From Apodospora peruviana (Eukaryota > Ascomycota > Sordariomycetes > Sordariales > Lasiosphaeriaceae): 64,000 nucleotides of DNA. The stretch spans positions 1,642,001 to 1,706,000 of the forward strand of contig JAUEDM010000003.1 of NCBI GenBank assembly GCA_033439685.1. The letters run 5' to 3'. A program made the translations under genes and the position numbers. The notes under the pieces were generated by a model that saw only the letters and a list, made by a program, of their open reading frames with translations, was not told where the DNA came from and made no database searches. Shown piece by piece: positions 1-11,782 of this stretch (position 1 is its first letter; the number at the start of each line of letters is the position of its first letter).

Positions 1-2120
1 CGCCAGGAAAATTCCAACCATGAATCATTAAAATACTCTCTTCTCGGCCCCTCTCTGACCAAGGCGGGCCAGGACTTGGTCGACCAGTCCAAGGTATGCT
101 TGAACCTACCGTACCCTCCAGGGGTTTCTGTCTGATTCGTGCTGTCAACTGACATTGGCCTCCATCCCTGGGTATGCAGGTCTCCGAGATCATCTACAGC
201 ACCTCAAAGGGATCCAAGTTCTTCAACCGCGAGGAGGCTAAAGACAAGGTCCTGACGGCCAAGATCGAACAGATACTGGCCAAGAAGCGTCATCTCGAGA
301 CGCTCGACCTTTCCCACGAACTCCGAGCCGCTGATAATCTCGTTGCACAACTCGAGTTATCGCGCGATCTGACGCAACACATAGTGCACATAGACTGCGA
401 TGCTTTTTGTATGCATATTTTCTCAGAACTCTCGAGGCCGGATGTAGACAAGTGTCGTCCTGATGGATGGCCTGCTCAGACCTTCTCATTCTTCAACCGT
501 CGAATTGTTGGCTAACCAGGTTCTATCTGAGCAGATGCGGCTGTCGAGCTGTTGGACCGCCCTGAATTGGAAGATGTCCCCTTTGCAGTCGGCGGCGGCG
601 TGCTGACCACATGCAACTATATCGCTCGCCGCTTTGGCTGCCGTAGCGGCATGGCCGGCTTTGTGGCCAAGAAGCTCTGCCCAGAACTCGTTCTCTTACC
701 GCTGAACTTTGACAAGTACAATGCCAAGGCAGCCGAGGTGCGCGAGGTGCTGGCTGAGTACGATGCCCGGTTCGAGAGCGCCAGCATCGACGAGGCGTAC
801 CTGAATATTACGGAGTACTGTGCATCTCACGGAATGGAGCCTGCTGAGGTGGTGGCTCAGTTGCGGAGCGAGGTCCAGGAGAGAACACACATCACCGTCT
901 CGGCCGGCATTGCGGCCAACGCCAAACTCGCAAAAATCTGCTCCAATCTCAAGAAACCCAACGGGCAGTTTGTGCTGCCACGTAACCGGGCTGCCATCAT
1001 GGAGTTTATGCGTGACCTCCCGTGTCGCAAGGTCAACGGTGTCGGGCGTGTGTTTGAGCGCGAGCTGACATCTGTTGGAATCAAGACTTGCGGGGACATC
1101 TACCCACAGCGGCAGTTTTTGAGCCGCCTGTTTGGCGAAAAGGCCTACGAGTTTCTCCTTCGCTGCTATCTTGGACTCGGGCGGACAAATGTGCAGCCCG
1201 CAGAGGAGTACGAGCGCAAGAGCGTCGGCACTGAGAGCACATTTCGTGATATGGATAACCCGACAGAGCTGCGTGAGAAGCTACGGCGGACGGCAGAGGA
1301 ACTGGAGAAAGACATGCGAAGGGCGCAGTGTAAAGGACGAACGCTATGTTTGAAGGTTAAACTGCACACCTACGAGGTCCTTACGCGCCAGGTTGTCCTA
1401 CCGAGGGCCGTATACCTCGCGGACGACCTGTATAATAACGCACTACCCATGCTAGCGAAGCTGGAGCAAGATATCCCAGGCATTAAACTACGCCTTATGG
1501 GGCTCAGATGTACGCACTTGGTCAGCACCAAGAAGCCGGATACGATGGCGTTCTTCGGTCTGAAACCCCGAAGGTCGGAGTCCCGGGACACGGAGCACAC
1601 AAGTGCTCTTGGGGGAAGGAAAGAAACTACCGCCGACCCCGAGGGAGATGGGGAATGGGAACAGTGGCCGGAAGACATGCTCGATGGCGGCCATGGCGGA
1701 GACGAGATCGTGTCAGCCGATCCATCAGGAGTGAAAGAAGAAGTGCAGACAAGTGGTGGCAACGGTGACAGTAGAAGCCCACATCACAAGCACGGCAAGG
1801 AAATCCTCCCGAATCCAAGAAAAGGTGATCAGGTCGTGGCAACCACTTCGGCCGAGGAATGGTGGGACTGTCCGATATGTAGCCGACCGCAGAGTGCCAA
1901 TGAGCGGCAGTTCAATGAGCATATCGACCTCTGCCTCTCGCGGCAGACTATTCGCGATACCGTCCAGCAGGATGCTGCCACTACAGGTGTTGCACAGCCG
2001 TCGCCTCGGAGCAGGGCGGCGACGCCAGACCCTAAAAGGTCTGGCAAGGAGAAGAAGAGAGGGCGGCCGGCTGCAGCGGTGGCAGCAACGGATCCACGGC
2101 AGAAGAAATTATGCTTTTGA
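1..2120 (+). CDS. DNA polymerase kappa (DinB, Y-family), 5' end outside window
   Basis: Translesion DNA polymerase of the Y family, nuclear. Exons read as <1-93, 180-408 and 535-2120, with introns 94-179 and 409-534. Joining 408 to 535 restores the catalytic motif HIDCDAFYAAVE. The reading frame is open to the left edge, so the true start lies outside, and 635 residues are visible. The palm motif SIDEAYLN supplies the other metal-binding carboxylates, around window residue 170. A GVGRVFERELTSVGI segment matches the helix-hairpin-helix thumb and is followed by the little-finger domain. Near the C-terminus WDCPICSR plus HIDLC is a UBZ-type ubiquitin-binding zinc finger (C-x2-C, H-x3-C), which fits a kappa-type enzyme rather than eta or Rev1. 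The tail ends QKKLCF after a basic, probably nuclear-localising, segment. It converges with the TRK gene. Family call is firm; the kappa orthology comes from domain order and the NFDKY and VGTE-type motifs. Confidence 0.93.
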
Positions 2121-2643
2121 TAGTGGAAGCCTTAGCTGCATGTATATACGAGACGAGTTTAATGATGAAATGATATCTCATGATTTCCATGCCATATATG
2201 GGGCTTTCCAAAGCCACCATTATTGTCCGCACGACTTCGACTTTACGCTTGTTGCTTGTCATCTGGGTCGATGTCAACGATTTTATGCATCGTTTGCTGA
2301 TGTTCGGAGGGTTGCTTGAGTGTCACTCCTCGGGGCATTTGAGTTTATTATCCGGAAGTGTACGATCTCTCCTGTCCTTGGTTATCCACGTTTTGGTATC
2401 AATGCAAGCTAGATCCGAACCTTTTCTACACAGCGCCGGATCGCCTGTGATTGATGGAAGAGTATATATAGTCTTCTTGACCCTTGTTTACGTTCGAGGA
2501 CGGTCTCCATCCTCCCACACCCCCTTGGGCCATATACATTACTATTACTCTCTTTATTGTCTTGGTGACATGATCTCGGTCACCCCAACCAATGGGTCAA
2601 CACTCTCAATAACGCGCGACCGGCGGACGCGCATGTACAGCAT
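2121..2643. other. Convergent intergenic spacer
   Basis: A 523-bp spacer between the stop codons of the polymerase kappa and TRK genes, expected to hold both 3' UTRs. An open frame at 2180-2647 crosses it but has no recognisable domain and reads into the TRK C-terminus on the other strand. Nothing else is visible. Confidence 0.6.
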
Positions 2644-5116
2644 CTAAATGTCAACACTGACCCTCCGGTTCGTCATACTCCTCCTTATCCGGTAATCTTC
2701 CTCCTCTTCTTGATGCAGCCGCTCGCCAGGCAACCGCACCGCTCTATCCAGTGCAACAGGGAGCCCACGGTGCCGACCGCGGATCATCACGGCGCAGAGC
2801 ACCAGCTTGGAAGCGACATGCCACGAGCCACAGAAACTGTATGACTCGTTTGGCAGCCCAACGCTAATGCCCACGCAACCGTAGGCCGAGACAACCTCGA
2901 AAATGACATTGAATACGCTAAAAGTAACCGGGTCGGCAAGGAAGTTGCCTGTCTCAATGATGACGATGACCAGAGTGGCCAGTACCAGCCACCATATGTC
3001 GTGCGCCAGTTGGCCGTGAATCTGCTGGCTGATAAAGCTGATGCGAGACTCTGGGCCTTGATTCGGGGAGGGCGGCGGCTGAACGCCGACACCGTGCCAG
3101 GTAAAGGTACGCTGGATGGCCCGGCCAAGAGTAGCTGCCGTGCCGCTGTGGCTGATTCGACGGGCGAGGTCGGATCGGGCGCTGCCGCCTGGATGAAGGT
3201 CACGGCGGTAGTAAGGACTAGGTAACGGCGCAGTACCATCACCGCCACCCACGCCCAGGCCAGGAGTCGACAGGGCAAATCGGTTGCTGCTGTTTCCGCC
3301 ACCAACGGCGGACTGCGGGTCCATTTCCGGGTCAGGACTGGCGGTGTCGTCGCTGTCCTCGGCATAGATGCCAAGAGACCGCTCCTCGTAGACGTTGGAG
3401 TGCCGCATCGTAATCACAACAGGATAAACAGAAATGTACATCATGATTACATAAAGAAGTTGTAAGCCAATATAGGTTGAAGGGATGGGAACGACGTAGA
3501 ATCCACCGGAACGGACGGCTAGATGGATGTCAGAGTCAGCATCGCAAGGTGATACCAAGATGGGGAGGTTGGGCATGCTAACCTAGTGCCTGGAAAAGAC
3601 CATCCAGCACGCGAAAGCCCTTGGGGATATTCTCGATGGCTGGGTTGCCCAGATTAAGCAGTTCGAAGGCGGCCCAATCGACCGAGTTCAGGAGAATAAG
3701 CATAAACAACAGCCACCCGGTCTGCCGGGAAGGAAAAAGATTGGTATATACGCGACGGGGATAGTTAAGAATGAATCTCAACGTGTCTTTAAGACTTTGC
3801 ATGTCGGCGTCTGCAGTCACAAGCGTGAGGAACTTCAATGTCGACCATACGATGAGCCGTAGGAAAATTGGATAGGCGGTGTTCCCCGCGAGAATCAACA
3901 GGCCCATGGTGAGGAGAACAAAGGTAGAGTTCTGAAAGGGTACCATGTTGGCATCCAACAACGACATGCCCGAGTTGTTGAAGGCGGAGGCACCGTTGAA
4001 GATGCCCAGCCACCATGGCTTTATGCCGTTTGCGAGGGGTGTTTCCGGTTGGTTGTTGTGAATCCAGGCGCCGAGAGCGACACAACCCAGGAGCTGCCAC
4101 AAGAAGAAGTAGACGGGAACAATAACAGCTAGGACCTTGAGGGCACGATACTCGCATCCACCCAACTCTTCACGCTCTTCGCTCGTCAGGTCGTGGAACT
4201 GAGCGTTTCGCCCGGCAGCGCGATGGGCGAGAAAGTGACTCATGGTGAAGTGAGCCTTCTCGTTGTCTCCGGCGACGCCCGATGCGGTGGCCGCGGCCAT
4301 CCTACGGGTTGGACGGTTCTCATGGTCAAAATAATGTGCACCGGTGGTTGTAGCACCAGCTTTAGTCGCCTCTGCGTTTGGGTGCGGCTCATCGGCAAAG
4401 GCGATATGGCCAGGACTATTTGGAGCCAGCTGAGGATGATCCTTGCTGGTCGCGATAGGATCAGAAGGGCCGGCTGCATCATCGCCACCAGTTGCGGTAG
4501 AAGGGGTGGCACTGGTTTCGGGTTGATTTCGATCTGACCGAGAGGCATGGTGCCGGACGGCAAGGCGACCATCTTCTACGTCCGGAGCCACTCCTCCGTC
4601 TCTTCTCTCCTGCCCGGCGGCCGTGGTGGGCCTGGGTATCGCGGCTGGTGTCTGCGTCTTCCGGAACGACATAAAGCGTTGCAGCCTCGGCAAACTCAGC
4701 GCGCTGGCTGTGCGGTTCGCCCTGCGCAAGCGTTCGGCGCGAACAATGTCGTGGAACCGTTTCTCAAACACATGTTTGCGAGCCACGACGGTCCAAATCG
4801 AGACCCAGATGGAGCTTCCGGCGATAATGAGCAGGAATAACAGGACCTGTTGCCATGTGGTCATCTGGCTGAGGTTGACGGTGTTGAGCCCGGCTTCGGT
4901 CATAGCACTGACAACCAAGAAGAGGCTATCTGTGTAGCTGATGCTTGCGGCCGGGTTTGATGATGCCCAGAAGATGACCGATGTCAGCAGGCAGACGACG
5001 ATGAAGTAGGCATAGTGGATGGTGATGAAATTCCAGGGCGGCAAGGAGGACCGCAACCGGGAGAGCAGCCTGGCAGCGCGCGGGTAGTCGTCAGCCAAGT
5101 CAGACTGACGAAACAT
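2644..5116 (-). CDS. TRK-type high-affinity potassium transporter
   Basis: Plasma-membrane potassium uptake protein of the TRK/HKT superfamily. Exon 1 is 5116-3583 and exon 2 is 3518-2644, with a 64-nt intron 3519-3582. Splicing restores the third filter segment FQALAVRSGGFYVVP. Length is 802 aa. All four membrane-pore-membrane units are visible: TEAGLNTV (filter 1), FNNSGMSLLDANM (filter 2), ALAVRSGGF (filter 3) and SAYGCVGISVG (filter 4). The N-terminus PPWNFITIHYAYFI matches the start of fungal TRK proteins. A long hydrophilic loop of about 170 residues, rich in Ala, Thr, Arg and Pro, lies between units 1 and 2, as in yeast Trk1/Trk2; a shorter loop lies after unit 3. I chose the ATG at 5116 (MFRQ). 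An in-frame ATG at 5221 would add 35 unpromising residues. The C-terminal tail is basic and glutamate-rich. Confidence 0.93.
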
Positions 5117-6241
5117 GGTCGGCGGCGATGCGATCCTATAGACACGATAGTCTAGGTGTCTGTACCCGTGAAGGTGGATGAGGGGTGGTTGTTGGGAGGT
5201 CCTGGGCCGTGTTGTGCACACAGGAGATGCGAATTGACAGCTGGGCTACATGAACTATGCGCCCTCCAGCGACGCTGTTCGCCGTATCTGTTTTGTCCAG
5301 AGCATCATCGAAAACAAATGTGGAGAGTGTTGATAGAAGGGCACGAAGTTTGTGAATTGGACACTGGCACTGGAGCTGCCAAAAGCGCCCCTTCTTTCCC
5401 GGTACGGATATGCCCTGAGGCCGCCCGTCAAGGCCGCATCCTGGATGTGAAACACACGGCAACAACCAACCAACCACAGGATTCTTATCCGTACCTGAAA
5501 TAAATATAGCGTACGATCGGTATGGTACCTTCAAGCCTCGTGAATTGAGAAGGTTACACATACCCCACATCCTTGTGGCACAAGTGGCACAGGTGGCTTG
5601 CCCATGAATACATCAATCCTCTTCAACTACAACTGTGTACTTGTGAATCAGTAGGATATCAGGTAGTTATAACAACGAGGCCAGATCACCTCACGTCACA
5701 ATTTAGAAGCGATGTATTCAAGTCACTCCCCAAAAAAAAACCTCTCCAGTTTACTTTAACACGAAGTTGGATAGAAGGATGGGCGGCGAGTAAATGCCCT
5801 TCTCCGTTGGTCGTCTTATCCAATGGGCATGTGACAACCTTAAAAGAAAGACAGCGGACATTATTTGTATTGTAGCAGACTGGCCGTCCACCTCATTGTG
5901 ACCCATTTTCAGAGAGCCTAGTACGCCTTCAGCCTTGTCCTCACCCAAAGACTTGGTACCCACCAAGTCGGTATTGGACCAACAGTCATAAACGATATGC
6001 TCACAAATTGCAGTTAGAGAGTCAAAAGTCGCTGGAATACCGATGTCTTTATTCAACTTGTCGGGCTGTGAAAGCCATATGACATGGTTGGAACTGTGAG
6101 CCGCCATTTGGGCATGGCAAGACTTTCCGGCCCTCGTGGTCACAATCCGGGCGCAAGTAACGACAGTACCCTCGTCAGCGGCCGAGGTTACGTGTTATTC
6201 GAGACCACCTGGAATTCTAGCTGATCGCCGCGGCTCGGGCC
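5117..6241. other. Intergenic region upstream of the TRK gene
   Basis: About 1.1 kb between the TRK start and the FKBP2 stop, both genes on the minus strand. It should contain the TRK promoter and the FKBP2 3' UTR. An A-rich run lies at about 5729-5740. A 130-codon minus-strand frame (5751-6143) has no recognisable domain and is not called as a gene. Confidence 0.5.
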
Positions 6242-7063
6242 TCAGAGCTCGTTATGTTCCTGGACATCATCGGTGTCGGCAATCGCTGTTTTGACCACCT
6301 CGGCCGCCGCGCTAGCGACACTAGCAATCTTTTCGCCCACCTTGGCTCCCGTTTCCTTAGCTTCCTCGGTCGCCGTTGACTTGCTCACAATTGATTCAGG
6401 CTTGGGCACGCCCTCAATACCCATCAACTCGGTCTCGAAAACTGTATACGTAAATCGGTCTAGTCAGCGAATGTAGGCGGGGGCACGACAGAGACAAACA
6501 GGGAATACCCAAAGTAGATCCAGCCGGGATAGGGCCAACGGAGCGCTGGCCGTAACCAAGGCTGGGAGGGACAGTCAAGGTCCTCTTTTCGCCGATACAC
6601 ATATCCAGGAGACCTTGATCCCATCTGTAGAGCGGTTAGAACGAGAGCGCACTTTGAGATGATTGTCACGGGACTGGGGCAACCCTAACCCCTTGATAAC
6701 CTGGCCACCGCCGAGCTTGAAGCTGAATGGGGTGCCGCGATCATAGCCTGCCGTGATTAAAAGCATATATTAGCATCGATTAAATCGGCAGATTGAGGCT
6801 TCCCAGGGCGTAGCACTACGGAGAACCCGCGGCACCGGGGGGGGGCAGCCTCAAAGTCGAGGCGGAGCAGTAGACTGACTGGCATCGAATTGCTGGCCAT
6901 TGGCTAGCAGAGTGCCGCGATAATGAACGTTGATCTTGTCGCCATTCTGTGTCTTGCGCTCGCATTCGACTGGAAGGGTGGTGTCGATCTTGAGCTCCTC
7001 GGTCGCCGAGACGCCAACGGCGAGGGAAGAGAGGAACGAAAGTGAAAGCAAGACGCCCTTCAT
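6242..7063 (-). CDS. FKBP2-type ER peptidyl-prolyl cis-trans isomerase
   Basis: Secretory-pathway FK506-binding prolyl isomerase. Exons are 7063-6880, 6747-6690, 6624-6509 and 6441-6242, with introns of 132, 65 and 67 nt. The junctions rebuild FDASYDRGTP, VIKGWDQG and GSTLVFETEL, all canonical FKBP segments. Length is 185 aa. The first 20 residues form a signal peptide (hydrophobic core, VSA/TE cleavage site). The FKBP fold follows, with VHYRGTL, FSFKLGGGQVIKGWD, LTVPPSLGYG and IPAGSTL. After the domain a tail of about 50 residues, rich in Ala, Lys, Glu and Val, ends in HNEL, an HDEL-like ER-retention signal. Neurospora FKBP22 is known to have a comparable extra C-terminal dimerisation segment and HNEL. 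Intron 1 carries a C-rich run beside the splice region. The start is set by the signal peptide. Confidence 0.93.
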
Positions 7064-9606
7064 CTTGGTGGTAATGTCGAAAGTTCGGAAGTTGGTGGGC
7101 GCAATAGACGTAGCTCAATGCAGGTACGGTCGTTTGGGCAATCGGGGTTCGCGTTTCGTGCTTGCGTGTTGAATTGAAGAGGATGGTGGTGATGCGACCT
7201 TCAGGTATGTGGACAGCTGGTCAGTTGGCAGCAGCATTGAGCCTGGAAGCTGCCAAGGCAAGGCGACTAGTGACGTGACAGGCGGAGCGCTGGACAGGGG
7301 AATTGGCGTATCAGATTGAGCCCAGCCGCTCCTGCTGTTAGTTGGGTCTGACAAAAGGCTCTGTACGGATAATAACTCGTCCGGGACACTGTTCAGAGAG
7401 ATGTGGCTCCGTCCGCTAGTGGGGAGTCAGCCACACCAAGGCAGATAAGGGTCCCTGAGCCACTCTGTGCCGTACGCTTCTTGATACCTTCGACCTGGCA
7501 TAGGACCTCAGCGTGCAAAGGTACCTCGAGATCCGCCCTAAATTCAGGAGTTGAGTCTTTTGACCGAATTCTGGGTTACACAAGAGCGCGCATGTGGACC
7601 CTTATCGGGCGGCAGCGCGACCGTGCGGACCCTGGTACAGTACGGCAACTGCCCAAAGTCTACGTTCTCCGGATCCAGCCAGCCTCGTCTCCTGCTCGCT
7701 TGTTCCACTCTCTTCAGTTTTAATTATTCTCAATCGACCATTGAAACTGTTCTGCAACTTCCTTACTTTGGGCAGTATCAGCACTGCCACCTGAGGACGA
7801 GTTGCCGAATTGAAGGCTGAGCAAGGCGTGAAGCACTCAGTCCTACGGATCCAGTCCCGTAGGACACCCATCACTCATATCTATCCTCGCGCTTAAAGCT
7901 TCAATCCAGTAAGGCATTGCCAGTGTCAGCGATTGGTTCATATTGGAGATTTGACAATTCCCAAATCCGAACACACCGAGAAGTTCACTTGTGAACTCAT
8001 CGCTACTGCGTTGTGTGCTCATGAGAACCACCGTCAACACTAGAAGCGGTGTAGCAACATGTGTGCCTTCCTTGGCAACTCGACACTTGGGTATCCATCA
8101 ATCGCTTGGTGAGTCACCATCCAAACAAGTCGGTCCAAGCAACAAGCGCGCCCTGAAGTCTGAGGATGATTCAGTTGTGGAAGGCAGCAATCCGATTTCA
8201 GCCGTGACTCTAGCGAAAGATGTATGTACAGTAAGGTACCTACAAGTTTGGCCTGAGCGGGCTCTGGGTTGCCCGGGGGGCTGTGGCAGCCTACGCTCCG
8301 AGGGCTAGGCAGAAGACCACAACAACCTAAGGTACTCTGTGAATCCGTACAGTTTGTCACGACTCACCCCTGAAGTTCCAGGCTCATAAGATAAGGTAAG
8401 GTAGCTAGCTGGTATCTCCACTGCCTGTGGCTGGGTGGTTGGGCTATGAAGTTGATGAGCAGTCACGGGTTTCCTTCGTCGTTGACTCGCCGCGACCTGG
8501 CGCATTACGCAGGTTTGTGCGAATGACGAATACTTCCGTACTGGCGCTTATGTGCTGCGCTGTGTGGATGCAGTGGCTGTATGAGACTGAAAAAAAGTCA
8601 CACACATATACCCGTACTAATCCGTACAGAGTACGGTGGACAGCAACCTGGAAGCGCCGCTAGTCTACCTCAAAACAGCACACCGAATTACCAACTTCAG
8701 ACGACCGTCAAACTAGGTACGGGAGTCCTACCCACCTTCTACCTAATCACGACGGGGCTGTACCTGCCTTCGACAGACTTCTTTTCCTTCTCCGTATATC
8801 CAAAGCTTACCGTAGGTCTTCTTGTTTTTGCCACCCTCCTTGTCGTCCTAATCTACCTTGGTATCTTCGGTGGCTCCCGACTTTTCCGCCGCCTCACTGG
8901 ATAGGCTCCCTCGCTGCCTGACCTGATACCTCGGGGATTCCAAGCAGAGCACCAGACCTCTCCGAGGCGACCCGACAAAGATGGACTCATTGGCACCTTT
9001 GTACCGGCCGAGGCCATGCTCTTTTCCTGGTCCAGCCCCTTTGGTTCAAACAAGGACGCTTGGGATCTTGCAAGCGTGGCGGTCCGACCCCGTGTCTCGT
9101 TCCATTGTTGTTGACAAGATATCCCCCCCCTGACTGAGTCACTGCTCACTGCCCTCGCTCCACTTTCCTTTCTTCTGCCTTGTATTTGCCTATCCAGATT
9201 TGGGCGAAGAAACAGCCAGTGCCTCGAACGTCGTCATTGCCTTGTGGTCTGCCTGGGGAATACACCGAGATCTCCGCGTATACCCAGTCGCTGCAAAGGC
9301 GCCATCTCATCGACTGTCAACCGCCTCAAGCACTGGACCTACCGAGCGAAGCTTCCGTGTGTTGAAGCAGTGATAGCAAAAGCAATGGGTACTGCTCGTG
9401 GTATTAATATTCCCATCCTCCCTCCTTTTCCTTGCCCTCGATGTCTTCATTTCGACTACAAGCAATCTCATCTACAAACCTCTAGTCAAGAATCTCCCTT
9501 ACTTCTACCTCTTAGCATACCAGCGAGTGTGACAGAGCTGTCAGCCTCAACAAGCATATTCGGCTCTTTAAGTAGAGAGTGATCCCTACTCCATTGCCAG
9601 ACCTTC
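7064..9606. other. Long divergent intergenic region
   Basis: About 2.5 kb between the FKBP2 start (-) and the serine-rich gene start (+). Several 60-110 codon open frames exist in both strands, but none shows a recognisable domain or a convincing exon chain. The frame at 8581-8904 ends with one hydrophobic stretch and is not called. The spacer holds CCGTAC/GTACGG words near 7365, 7640, 8345, 8620 and 8632, and AGGTACC-like words near 8235 and 8395. From about 9410 to 9500 it becomes C/T-rich, as is usual for promoter and 5' UTR of the following gene. Confidence 0.5.
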
Positions 9607-10059
9607 ATGTCCTCGAACGCAGCCGGATACGGAAACGGGCTTGTTATCATTCAAGCCGGTGGAGGAAGTAGCAGCAGCAGCAACACCAGACCATCTTCCG
9701 TCTACTCGACCACGTCTAGTGCCAGCCGGTCATCATCCAGCTACTCTGGCTATACCTACTCGTCCTCGTCACGCAGCACCATGAATTCGTCAAGCAACTC
9801 GTCGTCCGGGACAAGCGGTTACAGTGACAGATACCGCTCTGGCTCGTCGTGTAAGTCTGCTCTTCTCTCTTCTGGTCGGCCTGAACACGGGCTAATGAGC
9901 CCAACAGCCAATTACTACGTCGACGTCAAGGAAACGACCCCCCGGAGCGGCAACGGTCCTGTTGTCGTCCACCACTACCGCCCCAACCCGGCTACCGACG
10001 AGCCGAGGTCGTCGGATTACCAGTACTCCAGCAGCTCCCGCACCAGGACCAGCCGCTAG
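9607..10059 (+). CDS. Small serine-rich hypothetical protein
   Basis: Function unknown. Exons 9607-9850 and 9908-10059 are separated by a 57-nt intron with a perfect GTAAGT donor; removing it keeps one frame and gives 131 aa. The first two thirds are almost only Ser, Thr, Tyr, Gly, Arg and Asn, with serine homopolymer stretches, so probably disordered. The last third is more ordered in composition, with the segment SNYYVDVKETTPR followed by GPVVVHHYRPNP, then another serine run and an RTRTSR end. There is no signal peptide or membrane segment. It is called as real because of the splice site, the C/T-rich leader, the GC-rich third positions and the shared frame across the intron. Tyr/Ser/Arg repeats could be phosphorylation sites, but that is inference. 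Confidence 0.72.
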   Translation: MSSNAAGYGNGLVIIQAGGGSSSSSNTRPSSVYSTTSSASRSSSSYSGYTYSSSSRSTMNSSSNSSSGTSGYSDRYRSGSSCKSALLSSGRPEHGLMSPTANYYVDVKETTPRSGNGPVVVHHYRPNPATDEPRSSDYQYSSSSRTRTSR

Positions 10060-11259
10060 ACGCCATGTCTCGCTATGGGAGCAGCTGAGTGCACATAATT
10101 ACATTGCCCGCCATAGTTAGGTTGGCATCTTATTTTGCGGTGTTGGAACATTGACTTTCTACGTCATGGAGTTGGAATTATCATGCGCTTCTTCCTTTTG
10201 TCTGCATCTGGCATTTTCAATGGTTTGGCGTGGTTTGAGTCGTCGCATAACGGAGCTCATTGGCCGGCTTTTTGTTATTTTTCAATGGAAGGTCCAGCTG
10301 GAACTTACATATGTCTGCCTATCTTGGTTTTTACATTAGGCCCCAGGGCAATCGCAGATATCATGCATTCATATCCTTAATGTATCTAGCATATTCTTCC
10401 TTAGATGAAGTTAATAATTCAACTTCTACAGGACTGTTTTTTTGAGTCTGTCTTGGTCTTGGAAATCCTGGACTTGGAACATGTGCTCAGTTGTAAATAG
10501 GAAGATGGAATTGTGACTTCTCGATATCCAGATCTGAAATTATGGAGATGCGGTTGTACCTGGTTGCGTCTGTACGGATTGGTATCGCCCCACTGTCATT
10601 TCGCGTTATACAGTAACCCGTACGGAGTAAAGTGTGAACATACTGCACAAACGAAGGCATACAGAGCTACACACATGAACAAGTCTTCTGGTACAAGGTC
10701 TCACGGAATATATTCTGATGTTAGCACCAGGTACCAGCCTCGCTGACTGCCGCGACAGGGGCTGGCATAGGCTGGCTGGCCGAGTCAAGAGTGTACAACC
10801 AAGCCATGCCGCCTTCGTTCGTGCGCATCACCATGTAGATAGGTGGTAGGGACTTGAATACCAAATATATGTCCTAGTGTCGAACTTAAATGGCAAAGCT
10901 GAATTTGGGCCCGTTTCCCGTACTAGACCATCCAATTCCCATGCAAACCGGGAAATATCGATGTAGTGAGGCGAGGTATGGCACCCTATATCACTAACGT
11001 ACAGGTATCCATAACGGGCCCCTCAACCAGGTACCAAAGTGCACCAACCCCATGTTTCTCATCTGCTGCATTAACCCAGGAGACCTGACTACTGTATCCT
11101 TGTTATTAGCACGGAAACCCCAACCAAAGTGGAGAGAGCATTAGATAGCCAGATGAGCTTAAACAGACCAAACCCAAACCGGAAGCGCAAACCCGCCATG
11201 CCCTGCACAGGATACGGACATGGACACTAACGATGACGGCAGTGACATATCATATCTTC
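10060..11259. other. Convergent intergenic spacer
   Basis: About 1.2 kb between the stops of the serine-rich gene (+) and the RPEL gene (-). No supported gene. The first 400 bp are T-rich, as expected of a 3' UTR. GTACGGA words occur near 10566 and 10619. Confidence 0.5.
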
Positions 11260-11782
11260 TCAGGCACCGCCCTCCCGCTTGGCATATTCTTCTTCGATTG
11301 CCTCTTCATACTTTTCTTCGGGTGAGCGCGGGTCCTCGCGCAAGACGCCCTCTTTGATCAGTTCCTCAGGCGAAGGACGATGGGCGATCTTTTCGTTCAG
11401 GGAGTCTGCGCGCATGTGCTTCTCGAGCTGGAGGTCGCGGCGGGTTGGTTAGCTTCACGTTTGATCAAACTGCGAGGCGCGGGGTAGTTTTGTGTGTCTA
11501 TTCGTACCTCCTTCTGGTTAGCCAGGAGACCGGGAGCGGCAGTCGATGCCGGGAGGATGTTCTCTGTTATTCGAATGGGTCAGCCCGGCTGCGTATTGTA
11601 CGTGAATCCGGCGAAGCATCGGGACGAATAGACGAACTTTCGACCAGCTCGTGACGGTCAGGGCGATGCATCAGATGCTGCTCGAGCGAGTTCTTGCGCG
11701 CGGGATCGGGACGACTGGGAGAAATGGGCGAGTCGTCAATTGGCGCCTCGGCTGGGGCTGAAGTGGTGTCCTTATCGGCCAT
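11260..11782 (-). CDS. RPEL-repeat protein
   Basis: Small protein with two RPEL motifs. Exons are 11782-11638, 11563-11508 and 11427-11260, with introns of 74 and 80 nt, giving 122 aa in a continuous frame. The first motif has the core HRPDRHELVEKNIL, restored only by the first splice junction, at about residues 39-52. The second has HRPSPEELIKEGVL, at about residues 83-96. A linker with ILPASTAAPGLLANQKELEK joins them. The N-terminus is acidic and Pro/Ser-rich; the C-terminus is a charged helix EEKYEEAIEEEYAKRE. RPEL motifs bind G-actin in animal MRTF and Phactr proteins; in fungi the role of such short proteins is not established, so actin binding here is inference from the motif. It is transcribed divergently from the TLDc gene. 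Confidence 0.85.

Noticed and set aside
2180..2647. 155-codon plus-strand frame between polymerase kappa and TRK
   Set aside because: Its coding side lacks any domain and it lies in the convergent 3' region of two good genes.
5751..6143. 130-codon minus-strand open frame downstream of the FKBP2 gene
   Set aside because: No recognisable domain, no codon bias like neighbouring genes and no splice support; probably 3' UTR.
8581..8904. 107-codon plus-strand frame with one hydrophobic stretch
   Set aside because: Starts in a low-complexity A-rich/ACAC stretch, contains intergenic CCGTAC words, and no family resemblance was found.
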